Below are positions 24,973 to 32,783 of a stretch of DNA of 64,000 nucleotides, one piece after another. Every line of letters begins with the position of its first letter. Positions within the stretch are counted from its first letter, which is position 1. The stretch is from the NCBI RefSeq assembly GCF_042684665.1, contig NZ_JBHULY010000005.1:434001-498000 (forward strand). Reading direction: 5' to 3'. Under the pieces are notes generated by a model that saw only the letters and a program-made list of their open reading frames with translations, did no database searches and had not been told where the DNA came from. Made by a program: the position numbers and the translations under genes. The stretch comes from Jejuia rubra (lineage in GTDB: Bacteria; Bacteroidota; Bacteroidia; Flavobacteriales; Flavobacteriaceae).

Positions 24973-27651
24973 CTAATTTATTGAGTCTTTTTGTTTTTTA
25001 GATACACCCAATAAGCCTCCTAAAACATTTTTAATCACCTTTTCGGTGGAATTCACAGTATCAGTGTTTGTTGAGTCTTGAGGGGTTTTGGTTTTTATGA
25101 TATCCTTTAAAACATCGTTTACAGTATTGTTTTGCCGTTTTTTAATGGAATCGGTTTTGGTTTTGTTCCCGCCAATAACATCACCAATTAAATCCTTCAC
25201 TTTGTCCTTGCTTTGGTTCAACAATTTTTGCTTTTGAATTTCGAGAAGCTGATTTGTCAAGCTTTTAATACCGCTGGCCAAATCGGTTTTTACATTTGGG
25301 CTAGTAAAAGCCCCAGTAATATTTGCCGTAACGGGAATCGTGATGTTGTTGACTTCGGTATCATTGATTTGACCAATTAACCGGTTCACTTCACTACCCA
25401 AATATTTTGCAGGCACATTAAATACAACGTTGTAATCGATGCTTTTATCAAAACCGTGCGCCCCTGAAACATCAATATCAATATCCTGATATTTCAATTT
25501 AAAAGGTTTAACCGCCACTTTTCCGTCGGCAAAATCCAGTTTGGTTTTCACGTCTTTTAAATCCAATTGATCAAAATCTATAAAGGACAAGGCACCCTCT
25601 AATTGACCTAAAAGCCCATCTTTTGAGTTGATTTTCGTTGTAAGCAGTTCTGCCAAGGCACTCCCGGATACGGAATTCAAAACGGGCGAAAACTCCTGGT
25701 CCAAACTTCCTGAAAGTTTAAGGGTGGTATTCAATTTGCCTTGAAAAAATTCCGCAATTGGGGCCAAATTTTGGAACAATTCTAAATCTTGAAAGGACTG
25801 TGCAATATCAAAATCATTGGCGCCCAAATCGAGATGGAACACTGGCGTTTCTTCTTTAGTGGAAATATCCCCGTTAACCATTAGCTCGCCATTAAAAATA
25901 CTAGAGGTCATATCTTGAATGGCGACTTGCTGGTCCTTGATATAGAGTTTCCCGGTAACGTCATTTAGTTTCAAGTTGTCATACAACACCGTGTTCACTT
26001 TGGCATCAACAATGCATTCTAAAAAGGCAGGTATTTTTAGGGATTCATCATCGCTGGTCGTTTTGTTGCTTTCCACATTAGCTTCATCTTCAGTCATAAA
26101 ATCACCGACCTTAAACAGGTTAGAATTCACGTTAAAATTCCCTTTTAAGGTATTGTCACTCAACAAAAACCCCAATAAGTTGTTGATGGTGCCGGTGGCA
26201 TTCAAATCACTATCGCCCGTTTGCGCTTTGAAGTTACTTAGGTTAACGGTACCAGGCTTAAAGGTCATATCCGCTTGTGAAATATGAATGGGATTAACGA
26301 TGTCTTCAGAAGAAAACACAAAATCGGTTATGCTTGCAGTCCCTTTGTTTTTGATACGTTCGTAGGCATTGGTTTTGATGGCATTCATGTCAAAAGCCGA
26401 ATTCAGTTTGCCTTTTAAAATACCAGTGAGGGCATTTTCCAATTTCACGGGGTACGCTTTTGTGATGTTTGCCAAATTTAAAACCCCATCAATGTTGGCA
26501 TTCACCAACATATTTTTGGTAAGGTTTTTTAAGGTCGCCGAGGATTTGAACATATCCTCATCGATTTTAAAATTGAGCGTTTTTATATCAATGTAGGTGT
26601 CGTCGGTATTTCCCGTTTCGTTTTTTATATGGGTGTCTATTGAGATATTGCTAACCCGTTTTGGCAAATCCGGATATTTAAATGAAGCATTTTTTGAAGT
26701 AATGCTGATGTCCAAATTCGGTATGGTTTCTTCAGAACTCAACCCTTTTATCAATCCTTTCACTTTAAAATCTCCGGTAGTCTGCACATCTTCAATGTTC
26801 TTTGAATATTCTTTAGGAATGATGGCTAAAAAGTTTTTAAAGTCTGATTCTGGGTTTTCAAACGAAATGTCAATTTGCTGTCCGTTTTCAACCATTTGCA
26901 CAAAACCTTCAAATTCAATGGGCAATGCGTTAATGTAGCCTTTGTTTTCCTTAAAAGTGTAAGTTTCATTTTCCAAATCCAAACCAATAAGCGCATCCAA
27001 TTTTATAGGATTATTACTGAGGTAATTGGTGCTATCTAAAGTGATACTCAGGTTGGCTTCACTTTTGGTGTCAAGTTCCGAGCTTTCTGCTGAAAAGGTG
27101 CCATGGCCATCGTGGTTTAACTCGGTTATGTGAATCAAGATATCGGAACTTTCATCAATATAGGTGAATGCACTTTTTTTGATTTGATAGTCCTCAATAT
27201 CGAAGGCAAAACTACGATCGCTTTCGGATGTTGATTGGTTTTCTTTTTCTTTGGTAATGTCGTAATTATTATTGCCAAATTTATCGGTCTTCAATGTTAA
27301 CAATACTTCGTCGATATTGATAGTATTCACCACAATCGGTCCATCACTTGTGTTTTTGAACAATTCCTTAACGGACATTGTAAACGAAATATCCTTGGCC
27401 GTGGCAAAGGTTTCATCTTTAAAGGGCTCAAAATTGGTTATCACCAAATCACTTACCCCAACATGGGCTTGGGGGAAACTTTTGATTAAACTTAAACTCA
27501 CATCACTAAATTCTACTTTGGCATTAACGTTTTCATTAATAAAACGTTTTACTATATCCTTGATTTGACCTTGAAACGCAAAAGGAATGGCGATTAAAAG
27601 CGCTACGATTATCAAAAGGGTAATCCCGATGATCTTAAAAGCTTTCTTCAA
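24973..27651 (-). CDS. AsmA-family envelope protein
   Basis: The 892-residue protein has an N-terminal membrane anchor (ITLLIIVALLIAIPFAF) and a long periplasmic part built of repeated beta strands with the AsmA start pattern (FINENVNAKVEFSDVSLSLIKSFPQAHVGV) and a conserved C-terminal AsmA region (LNTTLKLSGSLDQEFSPVL). Family members span the envelope and are thought to aid lipid transport or outer-membrane assembly. The final 100 residues are low-complexity and charged. Confidence 0.9.
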   Translation of the reverse strand: MKKAFKIIGITLLIIVALLIAIPFAFQGQIKDIVKRFINENVNAKVEFSDVSLSLIKSFPQAHVGVSDLVITNFEPFKDETFATAKDISFTMSVKELFKNTSDGPIVVNTINIDEVLLTLKTDKFGNNNYDITKEKENQSTSESDRSFAFDIEDYQIKKSAFTYIDESSDILIHITELNHDGHGTFSAESSELDTKSEANLSITLDSTNYLSNNPIKLDALIGLDLENETYTFKENKGYINALPIEFEGFVQMVENGQQIDISFENPESDFKNFLAIIPKEYSKNIEDVQTTGDFKVKGLIKGLSSEETIPNLDISITSKNASFKYPDLPKRVSNISIDTHIKNETGNTDDTYIDIKTLNFKIDEDMFKSSATLKNLTKNMLVNANIDGVLNLANITKAYPVKLENALTGILKGKLNSAFDMNAIKTNAYERIKNKGTASITDFVFSSEDIVNPIHISQADMTFKPGTVNLSNFKAQTGDSDLNATGTINNLLGFLLSDNTLKGNFNVNSNLFKVGDFMTEDEANVESNKTTSDDESLKIPAFLECIVDAKVNTVLYDNLKLNDVTGKLYIKDQQVAIQDMTSSIFNGELMVNGDISTKEETPVFHLDLGANDFDIAQSFQDLELFQNLAPIAEFFQGKLNTTLKLSGSLDQEFSPVLNSVSGSALAELLTTKINSKDGLLGQLEGALSFIDFDQLDLKDVKTKLDFADGKVAVKPFKLKYQDIDIDVSGAHGFDKSIDYNVVFNVPAKYLGSEVNRLIGQINDTEVNNITIPVTANITGAFTSPNVKTDLASGIKSLTNQLLEIQKQKLLNQSKDKVKDLIGDVIGGNKTKTDSIKKRQNNTVNDVLKDIIKTKTPQDSTNTDTVNSTEKVIKNVLGGLLGVSKKQKDSIN

Positions 27652-27739
27652 AATGGAGCATTTAGAAATTTAACGTACACAAATATATACGCAAAAACGG
27701 AGCTAAAAGATTGAAAACAGTGAATATATTGTTAAATAA

Positions 27740-28444
27740 CTAGAGCAAATTGATTTCCTCGTTCACTTTTAAATTGAAGCGTTTTCTAAAAAAATACACG
27801 CCCAGATACAGCAGTGGTGTATCTAAAATGGCGACAAAAACCTTGAATAGAAATCCGCTAACCAACAAACCTTTAAAATTTGCCCAGTCGATAATACCAA
27901 AGGAGCATAGCAAAAACACAATGGTAAAGGTGTCTACAAATTGTGAAAACCAAGTAGAAAAGTTGTTGCGTAACCAAAGGTGTTTGCCTTTAGTGAGGCG
28001 TTTCCAAAAGTGGTAAATTTGGATATCCACAAACTGTGCAAACAAATAGGTGAGCATACTGGCGAAAACCGCTATGGTTGAGTTCCCGAAAACAGTTCTA
28101 AACATCTCGTTATCCACCGGCGCCCATGGTGTTGCAGGAACACTATCGGCAACGTAAATGATTAGAAGTGAAAATAACGATGCAAAAATCCCAACTACTA
28201 CCACATCATTCGCGCGCTTTTTACCATAAATTTCACTGATTAAATCCGTGATCAAAAAAGTGATGGGGTAAGGTAAAATACCCACTGAAATCTCAAATAA
28301 TTTACTTCCAAAAGCCTCAATATCAAACGGATACCAATAAAAAAACTTTTGAAATATTAAGTTGGAAACTACTAATGAGGTGATGAACAATCCGCCCAAT
28401 AAAAGGTAAATGCGTTGGGCTAGGAGTTTGTCTTTTAGGGTCAT
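27740..28444 (-). CDS. Queuosine precursor transporter (YhhQ/VUT family)
   Basis: The 234-residue integral membrane protein has about six hydrophobic segments and the family motif LPYPITFLITDLISEIYG, with AQFVDIQIYHFWKR later. YhhQ proteins take up queuine precursors (preQ0/preQ1) for tRNA wobble modification. Assignment rests on these motifs; the exact substrate is from family knowledge. Confidence 0.92.
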   Translation of the reverse strand: MTLKDKLLAQRIYLLLGGLFITSLVVSNLIFQKFFYWYPFDIEAFGSKLFEISVGILPYPITFLITDLISEIYGKKRANDVVVVGIFASLFSLLIIYVADSVPATPWAPVDNEMFRTVFGNSTIAVFASMLTYLFAQFVDIQIYHFWKRLTKGKHLWLRNNFSTWFSQFVDTFTIVFLLCSFGIIDWANFKGLLVSGFLFKVFVAILDTPLLYLGVYFFRKRFNLKVNEEINLL

Positions 28445-28457
28445 ATTATAACGTTAT

Positions 28458-28498
28458 GTCAGTTCGAGTGCCACGCCCATGCGTGGCGTATCGAGAAC
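28458..28498. repeat. Palindromic repeat unit, copy 1 (next to the GIY-YIG gene)
   Basis: The unit begins GTCAGTTCGAGTG and ends TATCGAGAAC, with an inner hairpin (CCACGC...GCGTGG). It shares both ends with the two copies on the other side of the GIY-YIG gene and lies 4 bases past that gene's stop. Confidence 0.7.
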
Positions 28499-28502
28499 CT
28501 TG

Positions 28503-28796
28503 TTATTTTCTAAACTTCTTTTTAGCTAAGTTAGGAAGCTTTTCAAATTCTCCATTAATTAGAGCCTCCTTTTTTGCTCTTGACCATTTTTTGATTTGTT
28601 TTTCACTTGAAATGGCGACTTCAGGATTTGTGAATTCGGCATAAAAAACTAAATGGACAGGTCTTCTATTGTAAGTGTAACTTTCAATGTGTCTTCCTGT
28701 TTGATGCTCAATTATTCTTTTTTCTAATGTTGAAGTAATGCCTGTATAGTATGTGTTGTCCGAGCATTTTAAAATATATACGCAATAGATTTTCAT
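28503..28796 (-). CDS. GIY-YIG nuclease-like protein (UPF0213 type)
   Basis: The 97-residue single-domain protein has the GIY-YIG pattern: YCVYILKCSDNTYYTGIT, the basic helix ending LEKRIIEHQTGRH, and the glutamate region EVAISSEKQIKKWSRAKKE. Proteins of this size lack a separate DNA-binding domain, and their role is unsettled (repair or DNA structure cutting). It stands alone, flanked on both sides by copies of one palindromic repeat. Confidence 0.92.
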   Translation of the reverse strand: MKIYCVYILKCSDNTYYTGITSTLEKRIIEHQTGRHIESYTYNRRPVHLVFYAEFTNPEVAISSEKQIKKWSRAKKEALINGEFEKLPNLAKKKFRK

Positions 28797-28812
28797 GTAG
28801 TTAAAATAAAGT

Positions 28813-28924
28813 TTCTCGATACAATTCCGACGAAAAAGTCGGAATCACTCGAAGTGACAGTTGTCGTTAAAAAACCGTAAGTCAGTTCGAGTGATTTTGA
28901 GGTACGAGAAATTGTATCGAGAAC
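28813..28924. repeat. Head-to-head pair of the palindromic repeat, copies 2 and 3
   Basis: Two units face each other: outer arms TTCTCGATACAATT (28813-28826) and AATTGTATCGAGAA (28910-28923) are perfect complements, and inner parts TCACTCGAAGTGAC and GTCAGTTCGAGTGA match with one difference. Copy 2 has its own hairpin TTCCGAC...GTCGGAA. The pair lies between the GIY-YIG gene and folK. Confidence 0.8.
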
Positions 28925-28995
28925 TATTTTTAAAGACAAATCAGTGCCAATAATATAACCAAATTCCATTTACTTTTTATTATTTTGCTTTCCGC

Positions 28996-30135
28996 ATGAT
29001 AAAGCCAATAACATACCATATTGCACTAGGAAGCAACAAGGGCGACAAATTTAAAAACCTGCAACGGGCTGTTGATGCCATCTTTGAGCGTATCGGGACT
29101 ATCAAGTTGATTTCTAAAGTTTATAAGTCACCAGCTTTTGGATTTGAAGGCGATGATTTTTTAAACTGCTGTTTGGTGCTGGAAAGTGATTTGAAGTCCA
29201 AAAAAGTACTGAACCATCTTCTTAAAATTGAAACAGAATTAGGCAGAACTAGAAGCAAAACCAAAGGCTACGAAGCCCGAACCATCGATTTGGATATTGT
29301 ATTCGCTGGTGAAGCTATTATTGACACCAAAACCCTTCAGCTACCGCACCCTGAAATGCAAAAGCGGAAATTTGTGCTAATGCCCTTAAATGATATTGCA
29401 TCTAAAGTTGTACACCCAAAATTGTATAAAGAAGTGTCTGTTTTATTGGAAGAATGTGAAGACAATTCGGTATTGGAACCCATCAATATTTGGTTAAAAA
29501 ACCCAAGTAAGCAGTTCAATTTTTCAAACTATAATTATGTTGCTATCGAAGGTAATATTGGTGCTGGGAAAACAAGTTTGGCCACAAAAATTGCCCAAGA
29601 TTTTAATGCGAAATTGGTTTTGGAGCGGTTTGCCGACAATCCGTTTTTGCCCAAGTTTTATGAGGATGCCAACCGATATGCTTTTCCTTTAGAAATGTCT
29701 TTTTTGGCGGATCGCTATCAACAAATATCGGATGATTTGTCACAACTCGATTTGTTCAAAAATTTTAAAGTGAGCGATTATTACGTGGTGAAATCCCTGA
29801 TTTTCTCAAAAATCACTCTTAATGATGACGAATTTCAGTTGTACCGAAGACTGTTCAATTTGATGTATAGGGACGTGCCAAAACCCGATTTATACATTTA
29901 TTTGTATCAAAACACTGCCCGTTTACAGGAAAACATCAAAAAACGTGGACGCGACTATGAGCAAAACATTGCCGATGATTATTTAGAAAATATCAACGCA
30001 GGCTATCTAAAATTCTTAAAAACACAAACTGATTTTGAAGTCAAAATTATTGATGTTTCAGAAAGGGATTTTGTTGGTAATCGCGCTGATTATTTGTTGG
30101 TGCTGAATGAAATATTTTTAAACTCTTTACGGTAA
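28996..30135 (+). CDS. folK: Fusion of FolK (HPPK) and deoxynucleoside kinase
   Basis: Residues 1-160 are 6-hydroxymethyl-7,8-dihydropterin pyrophosphokinase (HIALGSNKGD; LGRTRSKTKGYEARTIDLDI; LPHPEMQKRKFVLMPL), a folate step. Residues 180-379 are a deoxynucleoside kinase with Walker A GNIGAGKT (186-193), LVLERFADNPFLPKFYED and the lid ENIKKRGRDYEQ. The second half phosphorylates deoxynucleosides for dNTP salvage. Both sets of motifs are intact and in one frame, so it is a true two-enzyme protein, a fusion I know from Bacteroidota. Confidence 0.95.
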   Translation: MIKPITYHIALGSNKGDKFKNLQRAVDAIFERIGTIKLISKVYKSPAFGFEGDDFLNCCLVLESDLKSKKVLNHLLKIETELGRTRSKTKGYEARTIDLDIVFAGEAIIDTKTLQLPHPEMQKRKFVLMPLNDIASKVVHPKLYKEVSVLLEECEDNSVLEPINIWLKNPSKQFNFSNYNYVAIEGNIGAGKTSLATKIAQDFNAKLVLERFADNPFLPKFYEDANRYAFPLEMSFLADRYQQISDDLSQLDLFKNFKVSDYYVVKSLIFSKITLNDDEFQLYRRLFNLMYRDVPKPDLYIYLYQNTARLQENIKKRGRDYEQNIADDYLENINAGYLKFLKTQTDFEVKIIDVSERDFVGNRADYLLVLNEIFLNSLR

Positions 30136-30327
30136 CAAAAAAATCTACTTCGAGCGTAATTTGTAAACAATAAATCGACTAATAATTCAGTTATTTATTT
30201 AAAGGAATTTACCGAACTTTCGTGATTTCAATTAAAACTTAGTCTTAAACCGCTAAAAACAGGCAGGATAGTTCAGGATGGATTATGTTCTTTTCAGTCT
30301 TAATTTTACCAAAAATTCTAAAAAATT

Positions 30328-31254
30328 ATGAAAAACTCAAAGACTATTTACAAGATATTAACAATTACGTCATTAATTGTTTTTGTAGCCTTCTTTTCTT
30401 GTTCAACTGATGAGATAGATCTCACCAAACCGATAAAAGCGATTGAGAACGATCCAGATCCAGATCCAGATCCAGATTCTGGTCTATTGGTAGCAGAGGA
30501 TGAAGATATAGGTGCTTACACCACTTGTAACCCAGATGGGGAAAATGCAACTCGAACATCAAATGATTTGCCAAACCCAGTAAATGTAGGAACCATTGAT
30601 GACCGAAGTTGTTATGCTAATTACAAAGAGAGTATTGTTGATGGTATTACATGGGGAGTTTACAATATAACTGACGGTTCTAATAAATTTGAAACTACAT
30701 TACAGCCTAGAATAGAGCGCTCATTGCCAATTGCTAACTCTAATGTTGGGTCATTTGTAAAATTTACAGGTGATTTTAGAATTCTTGAAGTGGGTGATGC
30801 AGGTTCACAAAGTCAAAATGGAACTTACATAGCACAGGCCAAAGGGCAACATACCGGTGGAGGTGGTTCTCCAGACCCTGCTATTTGTTTGTATTTAGCT
30901 AAGCCCAAATATGGTACAGGTGTTAACGCAAACATACAAGTGGCGTTTGATATTTATGCAGAGCGTATCCTTGAGCGTGGAGGATCAGGAAGCGGAAGAG
31001 AGGTTGTTTATCTAACAACAGTAGATAAAAATGCAATAACTTCTTTTGTGCTGGAGGTCGGTTTTAAAGAAGATCCAAGCGATAGTACTAAGAAAATACA
31101 TTATTGCAATGCCATAATAGGTGGTCAATCATTTAATTGGGATATTCCTGATCCAGAAAGAGGGACTCAATCGAAAATTAGATACGGTGCATACCGAGTT
31201 AAAGGCGGAAGAGCGCAAATTAGATGGGCGAATACGACACATCAAAAAGTTTAA
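30328..31254 (+). CDS. Secreted lipoprotein, possible polysaccharide lyase-like jelly roll
   Basis: The 308-residue protein has a lipobox (VAFFSC) and a DPDPDPDPD linker made by a DNA repeat. The remainder is beta-rich, with NATRTSNDLPNPVNVG and a C-terminal strand RYGAYRVKGGRAQIRW. The last strand recalls PL7/PL28-type alginate or ulvan lyases (YFKAG/KYGNY strand), so a glycan lyase or binding protein is possible, but I cannot place it in a family. It stands alone with its own terminator. Confidence 0.85.
   Translation: MKNSKTIYKILTITSLIVFVAFFSCSTDEIDLTKPIKAIENDPDPDPDPDSGLLVAEDEDIGAYTTCNPDGENATRTSNDLPNPVNVGTIDDRSCYANYKESIVDGITWGVYNITDGSNKFETTLQPRIERSLPIANSNVGSFVKFTGDFRILEVGDAGSQSQNGTYIAQAKGQHTGGGGSPDPAICLYLAKPKYGTGVNANIQVAFDIYAERILERGGSGSGREVVYLTTVDKNAITSFVLEVGFKEDPSDSTKKIHYCNAIIGGQSFNWDIPDPERGTQSKIRYGAYRVKGGRAQIRWANTTHQKV
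30451..30474 (+). repeat. GATCCA hexanucleotide repeat (four copies)
   Basis: Four exact GATCCA units followed by a variant GATTCT code the Asp-Pro linker behind the lipoprotein anchor. Unit gain or loss would keep the frame and only change linker length. Confidence 0.9.
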
Positions 31255-31302
31255 AACTAATTTTGAACTTAAGAATAGAAAAGTATTCAGTATATTGAAG
31301 AA

Positions 31303-31327
31303 AAGGCTACCTGAGAAAGGTAGCCTT
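31303..31327 (+). terminator. Intrinsic terminator
   Basis: Perfect 10-base arms AAGGCTACCT and AGGTAGCCTT with a 5-base loop lie 48 bases past the lipoprotein stop. The following sequence is only modestly T-rich (GTTTGTTT). Confidence 0.8.
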
Positions 31328-31362
31328 GTTTGTTTAGGGACAATATACGAGTATGTAAAGCT

Positions 31363-32025
31363 TTAGAATAATTGATATACTGTGGTGGTAATTTGACTTT
31401 TAGCGGGGCCTTCTAAATAACATGTGGTTAGGTGTTTCGCATCCTTAATTTTTAAATTAAATGGAGGGCTTAATAAATCTACTCCACTATTATGTTTTAC
31501 ACGGTTGACCTGTCCAGAAATAATATCTTTATTTGGAATAAAAATACCTGTAGGGATATGTTCAGTCAGGATAATATATTTGTAATCTTTGGTTTTTTTT
31601 AGGATACTTTTAATTTCAGTATTCGATAAATGCTGTAATACTTGTCTCAAAATAATACAGTCAGCATTCGGGAGCTCATCCTTTGCTATATCTAAGCAAT
31701 GAAATTCTAAATAATCATTTTTAAAAAGCGTCTTATTTCTTTCAATCAGGGTGTCAACAATATCAATAGCAATATACTTTTTGGTGTATTTTACAAGTTG
31801 TTTTCCAATATTAAAATCGCCACAGCCTAAATCGCAAACCGTTAAAGGTTATGGAAATGATTTTAAAAAAGAGGTAACGTTATCTAAATAAGGTTTTGTG
31901 ATTTTTGTGTCGTGAGAACCCCAACCGGAATAAAAATCATGGCCTTTGCCGCCCCAAAAGTGCTTCTCGTAAATTTGGGTCATTACGTCTTTGGTAGGCC
32001 AAGGTGTTTTTGCTTTTTTAGACAT
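31363..32025 (-). pseudogene. SAM-dependent methyltransferase, broken by an in-frame stop
   Basis: Read from the ATG at 32025, the frame gives MSKKAKTPWPTKDVM... and then a TAA at codon 59 (31851-31849). After it the same frame continues without further stops to 31363, with the SAM-binding motif VCDLGCGDFNIGKQL and a typical methyltransferase core (LEFHCLDIAKDELPNADCIILRQVLQHL). A single base change would restore a 220-residue protein. The ATG directly follows the stop of the TrmH-type gene, so it was probably co-transcribed. The substrate was never known from the sequence. Confidence 0.85.
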
Positions 32026-32562
32026 TTATTTAAGCCGTTGCAGTTTGCTAAATACTTCCCAAACAACCACGCCACAGCTTACCGAAATGTTTAACGAATG
32101 TTTGGTGCCGTATTGCGGAATCTCAATCACCACATCGCTAGCCGAAACCACATCCTGCGCTACACCTTTTACTTCATTGCCAAAAATAAGTGCGTACTTG
32201 GTGTTGTTTTCAACTTTGAACTCGTTTAACATGACGGCATTTTTGGCCTGCTCTATGGCGCAGATTTTAACGTTATCCGTTTTTAATCTTTCAATCAAAT
32301 CTAAAGTGCTTTCAACATATTCCCAATCCACAGTTTCGGTACTTCCCAAAGCAGTTTTGTGGATGTCCTTGTGGGGTGGCTTTGCCGTGATACCACAGAG
32401 ATAAATCTTTTCAATTAAAAATGCGTCGCTCGTCCTAAAAACCGACCCGATGTTATTCAGGCTTCTAACATTGTCCAGAACAATACTGATAGGTGTTTTT
32501 TTTGCCGATTTAAAATCGTCAATACTTAATCTGTCCAGTTCGTTATTTTTTAGTTTTCGCAT
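32026..32562 (-). CDS. TrmH/SpoU-family RNA 2'-O-methyltransferase
   Basis: The 178-residue SPOUT-fold protein shows the three family motifs: NIGSVFRTSDAF, LIFGNEVKGV and IPQYGTKHSLNISVSCGVVVWE. Members methylate ribose 2'-O positions in tRNA or rRNA using SAM. The target here is not decided. The short length fits the TrmH/TrmL-like subgroup without an extra RNA-binding domain. The broken methyltransferase gene follows with no gap. Confidence 0.93.
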   Translation of the reverse strand: MRKLKNNELDRLSIDDFKSAKKTPISIVLDNVRSLNNIGSVFRTSDAFLIEKIYLCGITAKPPHKDIHKTALGSTETVDWEYVESTLDLIERLKTDNVKICAIEQAKNAVMLNEFKVENNTKYALIFGNEVKGVAQDVVSASDVVIEIPQYGTKHSLNISVSCGVVVWEVFSKLQRLK

Positions 32563-32590
32563 TTTTTAAATTCTTTGTCACGCTTAGCGC

Positions 32591-32608
32591 TCCCGATAGT
32601 TATCGGGA
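32591..32608. repeat. Short intergenic palindrome
   Basis: Perfect arms TCCCGATA and TATCGGGA around GT, with outer GCGC sequence on both sides, lie between the divergent TrmH-type gene and mutS. It has the form of short palindromic repeats common in flavobacterial intergenic DNA. Confidence 0.6.
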
Positions 32609-32783
32609 CGAAGCGCCTTGCAAATTTCAAATCTTTTATTTTGTTCTTAAAGACAAAAGCATTGTTGAAATCTCCCTTCAATTGTAGATAACTTGTGGTT
32701 TTTCAACTTCAAAAAACATGAAATTAATAGTACATTGCATGCTACAATTTTCACAAAAGTAAGACTAAAAAACCATTTATCCA

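Noticed and set aside
31121..31366. 81-codon open frame across the end of the lipoprotein gene and its terminator
   Set aside because: It overlaps a real gene in another frame and runs through a terminator hairpin.
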